DNA of 64,000 nt from Streptomyces atroolivaceus (GCF_000717025.1 NZ_JNXG01000021.1:124001-188000), one strand, 5' to 3'; counted from the first letter of the stretch, positions 35,557 through 44,261 are shown. Notes: a model not told the origin generated them from the letters alone. Numbers and translations are program-made.

Positions 35557-36217
35557 TTGACTCCCGCGCCGGAGCAATGCGGGACGACGGTCCTGACGAT
35601 CACGGTCTCCGACGACGTCCGCAGCCTCGCCCCGGGCTTCACCCACCTCGCCGTCGAGGCGCACGGCCTGGCCGACGGGCCCAGCGACGAGAACGGTTCG
35701 GCCCTGCTGGACGACGCGCCCCGAAGGCTCACCGCGCGCCTCGGAGGCCGTTCTCCGCACGAGGATCCGCATGTCGCCGCCTGGCGCGACATGTGCACGG
35801 CCTTCGGGGCCAAGCCTTCCCGCATCAACCGCCCGGTCGACCTCTCGGCGCGATCAGCGTGGCCCGTCTGATCCCTGCCGGCGGCGAGGACAGCGACCGC
35901 ATCAGGGGAGCCACGAGGCTGGTGCGCTCCACCGGCCGGGAGGAGTTCCCCACGGTCGTCGGCGGTCAGACGGTCATCGAGCACCCGGAGTGCGGGGAGG
36001 TCGTCCGGTGCGACGACGAATCCGTCACCGCAGGCGCTGGAACCGGCGTCAGGGCACGCGCACCCGCATCACCGAGGTGTCGGTCAACGCCGTCTTCCTG
36101 CTGGAGGGACTCGTTCCCGCGGCCCCGGCGGGGCTCGGGGCCGCGGCCACCGAGCTCGCCGAGTACGTCGAGAAGACGAGCCCTGGGGTGCGGATCACCC
36201 TCCACGGCCCCGAGTGA
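35557..36217 (+). pseudogene. Decayed B3/B4 tRNA-binding domain protein (PheT B3/4-like)
   Basis: Three successive frames together rebuild one protein. Frame one gives VRSLAPGFTHLAVEAHGLA, HEDPHVAAWRDMCTAFGAKPSR and stops at 35869-35871. Frame two takes over near 35853 with AISVARLIPAGGED to CDDESVT. Frame three starts near 36030 with RRRWNRRQGTRTRITEVSV and ends at TLHGPE, stop 36215-36217. Each change fits a one-base deletion. About 20 codons usually found between KPSR and the INxxVDL segment are also missing, and no good start codon remains. The intact family is a free-standing B3/B4 domain, perhaps a trans-editing factor for tRNA. This copy cannot make it. Confidence 0.85.
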
Positions 36218-36240
36218 CGTCTCCCTCACCGCGCGACGGC

Positions 36241-36963
36241 TCAGCCGAGCTCGCGGGCTTCTGCGGGCGTCGGCGCCGTACCGCCGAGGTGCGACGGGAC
36301 CCACCAGGTGTCGGCCGCGTCCTTGGGGCGCACCGGGTAGGCGCGCTGCGCCGCCTCGAGGAGCTCCTGGACACGTTCACGCAGACGGCGGGTGATGGCC
36401 CCCGCGTACTGGTCGGCGGGGGCCTCCATGGCCTCGCCCACGCGGATCGTGATGGGGGTGTGGCTGCGCCGGAAGTTGCGCGGGCGCCCCTTCGTCCACA
36501 GTCGCTGGGTGCCCCACAGCGCCATCGGGATCAACGGCACGCCGGCCTCCTGGGCCAGCCGCGCGGCGCCCGACTTGAAGCTCTTCAGGGTGAAGGACTG
36601 CGAGATCGTCGCCTCGGGGAAGACGCCGACGATCTCACCCGCGCGCAGCGACGCGAGCGCGTGCGCGTAGGCGTCCTCACCCTGGTTGCGGTCGACGGGG
36701 ATGTGCTTCATGCCGCGCATCAGCGGCCCGGACACCTTGTGCCGGAACACCGACTCCTTCGCCATGAAACGGACGAGCCGCTTCTGGGGGAGGGCGCCGA
36801 GCCCGGTGAAGATGAAGTCCAGATAGCTGATGTGGTTGCTGACCAGAACCGCGCCACCGGTCTTCGGGATGTGCTCCGAACCCTGGGTGTCGATCTTCAG
36901 GTCGAGCGCCTTGAACAGCGTGCGAGCGGCGCCGATGACCGGCCGATAGACGAGCTCTGCCAT
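36241..36963 (-). CDS. 1-acyl-sn-glycerol-3-phosphate acyltransferase (PlsC family)
   Basis: The 240-residue membrane-associated enzyme transfers an acyl chain to lysophosphatidic acid or a related acceptor. It has the acyltransferase motif as VSNHISYLDFIF (NHxxxxD) and FPEATISQSF in place of the usual FPEGT, plus RFMAKESVF and VPLIPMALWG. The Ala in FPEAT is seen in some actinobacterial members. ATG 36963 has AGAAGGG upstream. It is divergent from the thioredoxin-like gene. Confidence 0.9.
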   Translation of the reverse strand: MAELVYRPVIGAARTLFKALDLKIDTQGSEHIPKTGGAVLVSNHISYLDFIFTGLGALPQKRLVRFMAKESVFRHKVSGPLMRGMKHIPVDRNQGEDAYAHALASLRAGEIVGVFPEATISQSFTLKSFKSGAARLAQEAGVPLIPMALWGTQRLWTKGRPRNFRRSHTPITIRVGEAMEAPADQYAGAITRRLRERVQELLEAAQRAYPVRPKDAADTWWVPSHLGGTAPTPAEARELG

Positions 36964-37182
36964 CTGGATGAAGACCCTTCTTCAATGCCTGGGGAGGGTT
37001 CTCCCGGCGGAAGTTACGCAGCCGTAGGTTTTCGGCATTGGGGCGATCGTGCCCCATGTGCGACGCCGTGGCCAGCCCCAAAGGGCCCGGGGCGGGAGAT
37101 TCTCGTCACGTGACTTCTCCGGGAATGTATTGCGGTCGTGGGGTGCTGACCCTTTGCGCAGAGCTCTGAGAGGGAGGCCGGG

Positions 37183-37509
37183 ATGGACCCGAAGACAGCT
37201 GCCGGCACGCTGGACGCGGCCCAACTCGGTGTGGAGCTGGGGGATCGGGCCACCCTTGTGCAGTTCTCGAGTGCGTTCTGCCAGCCGTGCCGCGCCACCC
37301 GGCGCACCCTCGCGGAGGTGGCCGGGATGGTCGAGGGCGTCGCCCACGTCGAGATCGACGCCGAGGCGCATCTCGCGCTCGTACGCAGTCTCGGTATCAG
37401 CCGCACGCCCACGGTCCTGGTGCTGGACGCGGCGGGCCGTATCGTCCGCCGGGCAGCGGGCCAGCCGCGTACGGCGGATGTCGTCGCCGCGCTGGGGCAG
37501 GCGATGTGA
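37183..37509 (+). CDS. Thioredoxin-family protein
   Basis: The 108-residue single-domain protein has the redox site as QFSSAFCQPCRATRRTL (CxPC type, here CQPC), the cis-proline loop SRTPTVLVLDAAG, and no signal peptide. It is a cytoplasmic disulfide reductase or thiol transfer protein. AGGGAGG precedes the ATG. A cysteine-type leader peptide and flavin reductase gene follow on the same strand, so the region may respond to sulfur or redox state. Confidence 0.9.
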   Translation: MDPKTAAGTLDAAQLGVELGDRATLVQFSSAFCQPCRATRRTLAEVAGMVEGVAHVEIDAEAHLALVRSLGISRTPTVLVLDAAGRIVRRAAGQPRTADVVAALGQAM

Positions 37510-37581
37510 CGGACCGTGACGCATCTCCCACATGACGGGACGCACTTGACTGTGTACACCACGCATCGTCACCCTGACGTC

Positions 37582-37662
37582 ATGCCGCCAGAACTCCTTC
37601 TCTTCGGCCGGGTCCACGTGGACCTCGTGCGCCACGCGAGCGCGCGCTGTCCGGGTGTCTGA
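37582..37662 (+). CDS. Short cysteine-containing leader peptide (candidate attenuator)
   Basis: The 26-residue ORF ends GRVHVDLVRHASARCPGV. The HVDLxRxxSAxC core is the hallmark of the short streptomycete 'putative leader peptides' that commonly precede sulfur-assimilation and related genes, where translation through the Cys codon near the end is thought to sense cysteine supply. It starts at ATG 37582, shortly after a TTGACT box (37546-37551), and ends 43 bases before the flavin reductase. No obvious terminator/antiterminator pair was identified in the gap, so the mechanism is inferred. Confidence 0.65.
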   Translation: MPPELLLFGRVHVDLVRHASARCPGV

Positions 37663-37705
37663 AGAACTCACGGACCCGTACGCCCTCTCGCAGAAGGATC
37701 TTTCC

Positions 37706-38212
37706 ATGACGGCATCGCCCGATCTCGCCACCTCCCGCACGGCTGCCCCCGAGCTTCTGCGCTCCGCCTTCCGTCAGCACGCCGCCGGCGTCGCCGTGAT
37801 CACCGCCGCCGGCCCGGAGCCGGTCGGATTCACCGCGACCTCACTCAGCTCCGTGGCCGCCGAGCCGCCGCTCATCTCCTTCGGGGTGGGCACCTCCTCC
37901 TCCAGTTGGCCCGTGGTCGCTGAGGCGGAGCACGTGGGCGTCCACATACTCGGCGAGGGTCAGCAGGAGCTCGCCGCGACGTTCGCCCGCAGCGGAGCCG
38001 ACCGTTTCGGCCCCTCCACCGTCTGGCGCACGGGCCCGGAGGGGGTGCCGCTGCTCGGGGGAGTGGTGGCCTGGCTGGTCTGCCGGGTGGTGGCCAGGAT
38101 CCCGGCGGGGGACCACCGGATCGTGATCGCCGAGATCGTGGCCGGGGACCCCTCGGAGGGGGGCCGGCCGCTGGTCTACCACCAGGGCCGGTTCACGGCT
38201 CTGCGAGACTGA
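37706..38212 (+). CDS. Flavin reductase family protein (FMN-binding split barrel)
   Basis: The 168-residue protein has the flavin reductase pattern LRSAFRQHAAGVAVITAAGP, GFTATSLSSVAAEPPLISFG (FMN-binding) and HVGVHILGEGQQELAATFA, ending with PLVYHQGRFTAL. It supplies reduced FMN to a monooxygenase, none of which is encoded nearby. ATG 37706 has AGAAGGA seven bases upstream; the frame extends to 37655 but overlaps the leader peptide. The cysteine-type leader directly upstream suggests use in sulfur scavenging, for example with FMNH2-dependent sulfonate monooxygenases. Confidence 0.9.
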   Translation: MTASPDLATSRTAAPELLRSAFRQHAAGVAVITAAGPEPVGFTATSLSSVAAEPPLISFGVGTSSSSWPVVAEAEHVGVHILGEGQQELAATFARSGADRFGPSTVWRTGPEGVPLLGGVVAWLVCRVVARIPAGDHRIVIAEIVAGDPSEGGRPLVYHQGRFTALRD

Positions 38213-38413
38213 GGGCGAGCAGGGTGCCGGTGGAACGGACTCCGTTGGCTACGTCACAGTTCCAAGCGCTTGCTTATGGGTAACGTACTGGGTGTACTGG
38301 CGAGTAATATTTCACCGGGAGCCGGGTCGCCCCGACCGGAAACCGCTCGATATGGCGCCTATGCTGCGTGCAACAAGGCAGCCCAGAAATGACGATGCAG
38401 TAGGAGAGCCGGC

Positions 38414-39199
38414 GTGAGCTTGAGGATCGTTGTCTGTGTGAAGTACGTGCCCGACGCCACCGGCGACCGGCACTTCGCCGATGACCTGACCCTGGACCGT
38501 GACGACGTCGACGGTCTGCTGTCGGAGCTCGACGAGTACGCGGTCGAGCAGGCGCTGCAGATCGCCGACGAGGCGGACGACGCGGAGATCACCGTGCTCA
38601 CGGTGGGTCCCGAGGACGCCAAGGACGCGCTGCGCAAGGCGCTGTCGATGGGCGCCGACAAGGCGGTCCACGTCGAGGACGACGACCTCCACGGCACCGA
38701 CGTCATCGGCACCTCCCTGGTCCTGGCCAAGGCCGTGGAGAAGACCGGCTACGACCTGGTCATCTGCGGCATGGCGTCGACGGACGGCACCATGGGCGTG
38801 CTCCCGGCGCTGCTCGCGGAGCGCCTCGGCGTCCCGCAGGTCACGCTGCTCTCCGAGGTGTCGGTCGACGGCGGCACGGTCAAGGGCCGTCGCGACGGCG
38901 ACTCCGCGTCCGAGCAGCTCGAAGCGTCCCTTCCGGCCGTGGTCTCCGTGACCGACCAGTCGGGCGAGGCCCGCTACCCGTCGTTCAAGGGCATCATGGC
39001 GGCGAAGAAGAAGCCGGTGGAGTCCCTGGACCTGGAGGACCTGGAGATCGAGGCGGACGAGGTCGGCCTGGGCGGCTCCTGGACCGCGGTCGACTCCGCG
39101 GCCGAGCGTCCCGCCCGCACCGCGGGCACGATCGTCAAGGACGAGGGCGAGGGCGGCAAGCAGCTGGCCGAGTTCCTTGCGGGCCAGAAGTTCATCTGA
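38414..39199 (+). CDS. etfB: Electron transfer flavoprotein beta subunit
   Basis: The 261-residue protein has the ETF-beta N-terminus LRIVVCVKYVPDATGD, the AMP-binding segment CGMASTDGTMGVLPALLAE and the C-terminal KGIMAAKKKPVESLDL docking helix region. With EtfA it carries electrons from acyl-CoA dehydrogenases to ETF:quinone oxidoreductase. GTG 38414 has GGAGAG upstream. etfA follows after 57 bp. The 200-bp region upstream contains AT-rich promoter-like sequence (GAGTAATATTTC) but I could not fix the elements. Confidence 0.97.
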   Translation: MSLRIVVCVKYVPDATGDRHFADDLTLDRDDVDGLLSELDEYAVEQALQIADEADDAEITVLTVGPEDAKDALRKALSMGADKAVHVEDDDLHGTDVIGTSLVLAKAVEKTGYDLVICGMASTDGTMGVLPALLAERLGVPQVTLLSEVSVDGGTVKGRRDGDSASEQLEASLPAVVSVTDQSGEARYPSFKGIMAAKKKPVESLDLEDLEIEADEVGLGGSWTAVDSAAERPARTAGTIVKDEGEGGKQLAEFLAGQKFI

Positions 39200-39256
39200 G
39201 CCCCGCCCGTTCCCATCGCCGCCCCGCCTCTTTCGCACGCAGGAGATTGAAGTCCC

Positions 39257-40219
39257 ATGGCTGAAGTTCTCGTCTATGTCGACCACGTGGACGGTGCCGT
39301 CCGCAAGCCCACCCTGGAGCTGCTGACGCTCGCCCGCCGCATCGGCGAGCCGGTAGCCGTCGCCCTCGGCAACGGGGCCGCCGACACCGCCGCCGCGCTC
39401 GCCGAGCACGGTGCGGTCAAGGTGCTGACCGCCGACGCCCCGGAGTTCGCCGACTACCTCGTCGTACCGAAGGTGGACGCGCTCCAGGCGGCGTACGACG
39501 CGGTGTCCCCGGCCGCCGTGCTGCTTCCCTCCTCGGCCGAGGCCAAGGAGATCGCGGCCCGTCTCGCGCTCCGCATCGGTTCCGGCATCATCACCGACGC
39601 CGTCGACCTCGAGGCCGGTGACCAGGGCCCGGTCGCCACGCAGTCGGCGTTCGCCGCCTCGTACACGACCAAGTCCCGTGTTTCCAAGGGCACTCCGGTC
39701 ATCACGGTCAAGCCGAACTCGGTCGCCGTCGAAGCCGCCCCGGCCGCGGGTGCCGTCGAGTCCCTCGCGGTCTCCTTCTCGGCGACGGCCACCGGCACCA
39801 AGGTCCTCTCGCGCACCCCGCGTGAGTCGACCGGCCGTCCGGAGCTGACCGAGGCCGCGATCGTCGTCTCCGGTGGCCGTGGTGTCAACGGCGCGGAGAA
39901 CTTCGCGATCATCGAGGCGCTCGCCGACTCGCTCGGTGCGGCCGTCGGCGCCTCGCGTGCCGCGGTCGACGCCGGCTGGTACCCGCACACCAACCAGGTG
40001 GGCCAGACCGGCAAGTCGGTCTCCCCGCAGCTGTACATCGCCTCGGGTATCTCGGGCGCGATCCAGCACAGGGCGGGCATGCAGACCTCGAAGACCATCG
40101 TCGCGGTGAACAAGGACGCCGAGGCCCCGATCTTCGACCTCGTCGACTACGGCGTCGTCGGCGACCTCTTCGACGTCGTCCCGCAGCTCACCGACGAGGT
40201 CAAGTCCCGCAAGGGCTGA
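39257..40219 (+). CDS. etfA: Electron transfer flavoprotein alpha subunit
   Basis: The 320-residue protein has an N-terminal ETF domain ([20 protein letters not shown]) and the C-terminal FAD domain: [55 protein letters not shown] and [19 protein letters not shown]. It binds FAD and, with EtfB, links fatty-acid oxidation to the respiratory chain. AGGAGATTGAAG precedes the ATG. A strong terminator follows the stop by 27 bp, so etfBA is a two-gene operon. Confidence 0.97.
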   Translation: MAEVLVYVDHVDGAVRKPTLELLTLARRIGEPVAVALGNGAADTAAALAEHGAVKVLTADAPEFADYLVVPKVDALQAAYDAVSPAAVLLPSSAEAKEIAARLALRIGSGIITDAVDLEAGDQGPVATQSAFAASYTTKSRVSKGTPVITVKPNSVAVEAAPAAGAVESLAVSFSATATGTKVLSRTPRESTGRPELTEAAIVVSGGRGVNGAENFAIIEALADSLGAAVGASRAAVDAGWYPHTNQVGQTGKSVSPQLYIASGISGAIQHRAGMQTSKTIVAVNKDAEAPIFDLVDYGVVGDLFDVVPQLTDEVKSRKG

Positions 40220-40246
40220 CCCGGCAGGAGTCCTGCCCGCACGTAG

Positions 40247-40286
40247 GCCCGGGGCCGCACGGTGTTCACACCGTGCGGCCCCGGGC
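40247..40286 (+). terminator. Intrinsic terminator of etfBA
   Basis: A 19-base perfect inverted repeat (arms 40247-40265 and 40268-40286, starting GCCCGGGGCC) is followed by TCTTTCC. Confidence 0.88.
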
Positions 40287-40301
40287 TCTTTCCGATCACC
40301 A

Positions 40302-40330
40302 TTGACGCAGACCCGGGAGGCTTATAACTT
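40302..40330 (+). promoter_or_regulatory. Promoter of the aldolase-like gene
   Basis: TTGACG (40302-40307) and TAACTT (40325-40330) are 17 bases apart; TATAAC at 40323 is an overlapping alternative with 15-base spacing. Confidence 0.6.
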
Positions 40331-40348
40331 CGCTATGCGGATGAAAGA

Positions 40349-40363
40349 TTCCGGGAAGCGGAA
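40349..40363. promoter_or_regulatory. Candidate operator downstream of the start point
   Basis: TTCCGGGAAGCGGAA is a TTCCG/CGGAA inverted repeat with 5-base centre, about 12 bases after the predicted transcription start. Its position suits a repressor; the regulator is not identified. Confidence 0.4.
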
Positions 40364-40387
40364 ACAGTAGCACTGGAGGGTACGGTC

Positions 40388-41686
40388 ATGGGTCAGCAGG
40401 AGAAGGTGGCGACGAGCCTCACCGGCGCGGTCGGCGAGGAGATCAGCGCCTCCCTCATGTCGGTGGACGCCGAGCTCGCCCGCCGCTACCCGGGGGACCC
40501 CGGCACACGCCAGCCGGTCCACACCGTCTACGTGCCCGCCGACGGCTTCACCTCCACCACACTCCGCACCTGGGGCGACCAGGCGCTTGCGTCGCTCGAC
40601 GAGCACGCCCCCGACGCCGCCGCGCTCGCCTCGGTCCTGGGGATCCCGCAGGAACTCGCGGAGCCCGTCCACGACCGCGTACGGGCCAAGCTGCGGCGCG
40701 AGCCGGTCGAGGACCTGCGCATCGACTTCGAGGACGGCTACGGGCCGCGCCCGGACTCCGAGGAGGACGAGGCCGCCGCCCGCGCGGCGCGTCTGGTCGC
40801 CGAGGCCTACGGCGACGGCACCGCGGCCCCCTACATGGGCATCCGGATGAAGTGCATGGAAGCCGCCGTGCGCGACCGGGGCATCCGCACCACGGACATC
40901 TTCCTCACCGGCCTGATGCGGGCCGGAGGCCTCCCCGAGGGGCTCGTCCTGACGCTGCCCAAGGTGACGTATCCCGAGCAGGTCACCGCCTTCGTGCGGC
41001 TGCTCGAGGCCTTCGAGGAGAGCCACGGTCTGCCCTCCGGGCGCCTCGGTTTCGAGATCCAGATCGAGACCAGCCAGTCCATCCTGGCGGCGGACGGCAC
41101 CGCCGCCGTGGCCCGCATGATCGACGCCGCCCGGGGCAGGGCGACCGGTCTGCACTACGGGACCTTCGACTACAGCGCCTGCGTCGGGGTGAGCCCGGCC
41201 TACCAGGCCAGCGACCATCCGGCCGCCGACCACGCCAAGGCCGTCATGCAGGTCGCCGCCGCGGGCACCGGCGTGCGGGTCTGCGACGGGTCCACGAACG
41301 TGCTCCCGGTCGGTCCGGCCCAGCAGGTCCACGACGCCTGGCGCCTCCACTACGGCCTCACCCGCCGCGCTCTGGCCCGTGCGTACTACCAGGGCTGGGA
41401 CATGCACCCCGGTCATCTGCCCACCCGCTACGCCGCCGTCTACGCCTTCTACCGCGAGGGCCTCGGCCAGGCCGCGTCCCGGCTCGCCGCCTACGTGGCC
41501 AAGGCCGGCGGAGACGTCATGGACGAGCCCGCCACCGCGAAGGCGCTCAGCGGCTACCTGCTCCGCGGCATCGACTGCGGGGCCCTGGACACCGCGGAGG
41601 TCGCCGGGCTCACCGGTCTGACCCGCGCGGACCTGGACGCCTTCGCCTCACCCCGCCGCGGCGGGCTGACCGTGACGGCCCCGTAG
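40388..41686 (+). CDS. HpcH/HpaI aldolase/citrate lyase-like protein (DUF6986 type)
   Basis: The 432-residue protein has the TIM-barrel citrate-lyase-beta/malate-synthase-like signatures: EDLRIDFEDGYGPRPDSEED (metal-binding acidic run), LVLTLPKVTYPEQVTAFVRLL, GRLGFEIQIETSQSIL and GLHYGTFDYSACVGVSP. It is presumed to make or break a C-C bond of a keto or CoA-linked acid with Mg2+; relatives of this type occur near glyoxylate or ureide genes in Streptomyces, which is recollection and not visible here. CTGGAGGG precedes the ATG. It is monocistronic, convergent with a LacI gene across four bp. Confidence 0.8.
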   Translation: MGQQEKVATSLTGAVGEEISASLMSVDAELARRYPGDPGTRQPVHTVYVPADGFTSTTLRTWGDQALASLDEHAPDAAALASVLGIPQELAEPVHDRVRAKLRREPVEDLRIDFEDGYGPRPDSEEDEAAARAARLVAEAYGDGTAAPYMGIRMKCMEAAVRDRGIRTTDIFLTGLMRAGGLPEGLVLTLPKVTYPEQVTAFVRLLEAFEESHGLPSGRLGFEIQIETSQSILAADGTAAVARMIDAARGRATGLHYGTFDYSACVGVSPAYQASDHPAADHAKAVMQVAAAGTGVRVCDGSTNVLPVGPAQQVHDAWRLHYGLTRRALARAYYQGWDMHPGHLPTRYAAVYAFYREGLGQAASRLAAYVAKAGGDVMDEPATAKALSGYLLRGIDCGALDTAEVAGLTGLTRADLDAFASPRRGGLTVTAP

Positions 41687-41690
41687 GCGT

Positions 41691-42719
41691 TCACTCGGGC
41701 GGGAGCTCCCCCGAACCGCGGGGGATGAGCCGGGTCGGGAGCTCCACCCTGGCAGGGGCGTGTGCGGCGCCGTCCAGGCGGCGGAACAGGTGCTCCGCCG
41801 CGGTGCGGCCGACCGCTGCGGCGTCCTGCGAGATCACCGTGATGCCGAGCAGGTCGGCCAGCTCGATGTCGTCGAAGCCCACCAGGGCGATCCTGCGGTC
41901 GCATTCGGCGAGGACGCGGACGGCGGTGACCGTCACCCGGTTGTTGCCCGCGAAGAGTGCGGTCACCGCCTCGGGGCCGGTCAGCATGGCCTCGGCCGCG
42001 GCCCGGACCCGGGCCGGGTCCGTCGGGCCCAGGGACACCCAGGCGTCCTCGACCTCGATCCCGGCATCGGCCAGCGCCGCGTGATACCCGCGCAGTCGTT
42101 CCGTGGCGGTGTGGATCCGCGGCTGGTCGCCGATGAAGCCGATCCTGCGGTGGCCGTGCGCGACGAGGTGGGCGACGCCCGCGCGTGCTCCGCCGAAGCT
42201 GTCCGAAAGGACCATGTCCGCGTCGACCCGGCCCGCCGGGCGGTCGACGAACACGGTGGCGATGCCCGCCTTCATCTCGGGTTCCAGATAGCGGTGGTCG
42301 TCGCCGGCCGGGATCACGATGAGGCCGTCCACCCGGCGGGCGCAGAGAGCGAGGACGAGTTCCTGCTCGCGTTCCGGATCCTCGGCGCTCGAGCCGTTGA
42401 TGAGCAGGGCGCCGTGAGCGCGGGCCACTTCCTCCACGGCACGGCTGAGCGGGCCGTAGAAAGGGTCGGCCAGGTCTTCCAGCACCAGGCCGATGGACGC
42501 GGTGCGGCCCTTGCGCAGGACTCGCGCGCTGTCGTTCCGGCGGAAGCCGAGCGCCTCGATCGCCTCCTGGACCCGCCGCTCGGTGTCGGGGGTGACCCCG
42601 GGCTCGCTGTTGACCACGCGTGAGACCGTCTTGAGCCCCACTCCGGCACGGGCTGCCACGTCCTTCATGGTCGGCCTGTTGCCGTAGCGGGACTCGGAAT
42701 GGCGGGCGGTCTCGGCCAC
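41691..42719 (-). CDS. LacI-family repressor of the adjacent ROK kinase gene
   Basis: The 342-residue protein has the LacI helix-turn-helix TMKDVAARAGVGLKTVSRVV with hinge NSEPGVTPDTERRVQEAIEA, then a sugar-binding effector domain (SIGLVLEDLADPFYGPL, VFVDRPAGRVDADMVLSD, LVGFDDIELADLLGITVI). It is divergent from a ROK sugar kinase, with a perfect GACAACGTTGTC palindrome between them that overlaps its own -35. GTG 42719 gives about 18 residues before the helix-turn-helix; no better start is seen. The effector is probably a sugar or sugar phosphate. Confidence 0.88.
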   Translation of the reverse strand: MAETARHSESRYGNRPTMKDVAARAGVGLKTVSRVVNSEPGVTPDTERRVQEAIEALGFRRNDSARVLRKGRTASIGLVLEDLADPFYGPLSRAVEEVARAHGALLINGSSAEDPEREQELVLALCARRVDGLIVIPAGDDHRYLEPEMKAGIATVFVDRPAGRVDADMVLSDSFGGARAGVAHLVAHGHRRIGFIGDQPRIHTATERLRGYHAALADAGIEVEDAWVSLGPTDPARVRAAAEAMLTGPEAVTALFAGNNRVTVTAVRVLAECDRRIALVGFDDIELADLLGITVISQDAAAVGRTAAEHLFRRLDGAAHAPARVELPTRLIPRGSGELPPE

Positions 42720-42799
42720 GGTGCGCTGTCCTGTCGTCGGGAACGGAAGATTCCGGCCTCCGGCGCTGGTGCCGGGGGAGGCCGGATGCTGTGGCGTCG

Positions 42800-42826
42800 A
42801 GCATAGGCCCTGGACAACGTTGTCAA
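42800..42826 (-). promoter_or_regulatory. LacI operator overlapping the lacI-type gene promoter
   Basis: GACAACGTTGTC (42813-42824) is a perfect 12-base palindrome. On the minus strand TTGACA (42821-42826) is a consensus -35 and TATGCT (42800-42805) a -10 at 15-base spacing. Bound repressor would cover the -35 and could also block the divergent kinase gene. Confidence 0.75.
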
Positions 42827-42901
42827 GAGAATGGAGACTGGGTGGACCATCTGACGCAAGACGCAGGTCCTGCGCCTCACCCCCTCCGGAGAGTCCCACC
42901 G

Positions 42902-43873
42902 ATGCATACCGACCTCGTCGCCGCGCTCGATATCGGCGGCACCAAGATCGCCGGGGCGCTGGTGGACGGCGGCGGATCACTCCTCGTACGGGCACAGCGT
43001 CCGACGCCCGCCCGCGAGGGAGCCGAGGCGGTGATGGGTGCGGTGAGCGATGTCCTGGCCCAGCTGACGGCCTCTCCGCTCTGGCACCGGGTCCGGGCGG
43101 TCGGCATCGGCAGCGCGGGACCCGTGGACGCCTCGGCCGGCACGGTCAGCCCGGTCAACGTCCCGGGCTGGCGCGGCTTCCCGCTGGTGGACCGGGTGAC
43201 CGCGGCGACCGGCGGGCTGCCGGTCGTACTCGTCGGTGACGGGGTCGCCATGACGGCGGCCGAGCACTGGCTGGGCGCCGCCCGGGGATATGACAACGCG
43301 CTCTGCATGGTCGTCTCCACCGGCGTCGGCGGAGGCCTCGTACTCGGTGGGAAGCTGCACCCGGGCCCCTCGGGAAACGCCGGTCACATCGGTCACATCA
43401 GCGTCGACCTGGACGGCGACCTCTGCCCATGTGGCGCGCGCGGATGCGTGGAACGCCTCGCGAGCGGGCCGAACATCGCCCGGCGGGCCCTGGAGAACGG
43501 CTGGCGCCCCGGCCCGGACGGTGACGCGACCGCAGCCGCGGTGGCCGCCGCCGCGCTGGCCGGAGACCCGGTGGCCGCCGCCTCCTTCGAGCGGGCCGCC
43601 CAGGCGCTCGCCGCCGGGATCGCCGCCACCGCCACTCTGACCGACATCGACATAGCCGTCATCGGGGGAGGAGTGGCCGGCGCGGGTGAGGTGCTCTTCG
43701 CGCCCCTGCGCCGATCCCTGCGCGACTACGCCACGCTCTCCTTCGTCCAGGGCCTCACCGTGACCTCCGCGGTGATGGGTACCGACGCGGGCCTGGTCGG
43801 CGCGGCGGCCGCGGCATCGACGATCCGTCGCGGCGCCTCGAACGGCGTGCGGGCCGTAGCGACCACCCCCTAG
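42902..43873 (+). CDS. ROK-family sugar kinase (glucokinase-like)
   Basis: The 323-residue kinase has the ATP-binding motif LVAALDIGGTKIAGALVDGG, a second phosphate motif VSTGVGGGLVLGGKL, the ROK His in GNAGHIGHISVD, and the zinc motif CPCGARGCVERLASGP (CxCGxxGCxE). It should phosphorylate a hexose or amino sugar such as glucose, GlcNAc or ManNAc. ATG 42902 gives the normal N-terminus with GGAGAG upstream. The divergent LacI repressor is the likely regulator; no transporter lies alongside. Confidence 0.92.
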   Translation: MHTDLVAALDIGGTKIAGALVDGGGSLLVRAQRPTPAREGAEAVMGAVSDVLAQLTASPLWHRVRAVGIGSAGPVDASAGTVSPVNVPGWRGFPLVDRVTAATGGLPVVLVGDGVAMTAAEHWLGAARGYDNALCMVVSTGVGGGLVLGGKLHPGPSGNAGHIGHISVDLDGDLCPCGARGCVERLASGPNIARRALENGWRPGPDGDATAAAVAAAALAGDPVAAASFERAAQALAAGIAATATLTDIDIAVIGGGVAGAGEVLFAPLRRSLRDYATLSFVQGLTVTSAVMGTDAGLVGAAAAASTIRRGASNGVRAVATTP

Positions 43874-43875
43874 GT

Positions 43876-44067
43876 TCACGGACCGGCGGACCGGCGGCCC
43901 CGGTCCGTCGGCTGGTGGGGCACCACCACGAGGAAGGCGTCCCGTTCCAGGTCCATCACGACCTCGGCGGCCACGCCCTCCCCGCGGCGGGCAGCCGCGA
44001 ACTCCTCCGCGGGCCGACTGCCCCGAGGCCCTCCCGCGGGAAACTGCTCGAGTACCGTGCGGCGCAT
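43876..44067 (-). CDS. Small basic protein of unknown function (63 aa)
   Basis: The product starts MRRTVLEQFPAGGPRGSRPA, has a charged helix EEFAAARRGEGVAAE, and a hydrophobic beta segment MDLERDAFLVVVPHQ. A strong ribosome binding site, GAGGGGGGCG, stands directly before the ATG, and the gene is convergent with the ROK kinase with a two-base gap. These support a real gene, but I recognise no family and it could still be a fortuitous frame. Confidence 0.55.
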   Translation of the reverse strand: MRRTVLEQFPAGGPRGSRPAEEFAAARRGEGVAAEVVMDLERDAFLVVVPHQPTDRGRRSAGP

Positions 44068-44261
44068 CGCGCCCCCCTCGTCGTTCCGGTGACTGCCCGC
44101 TCCAACGACGTCCGGCCGTCCTTCGTCACGCCGGTGCGACCGCTCGGAGTCGTGGGGCCGGGCCCCCGGCGGCCTCGCCGGCGCAACCGCGTCACCCCAG
44201 CGGGGTTTCCGGAGCGGGGTGTTGCGGGCAAGCCACAGGGGGCTACGGAAGAGGGGGACCC

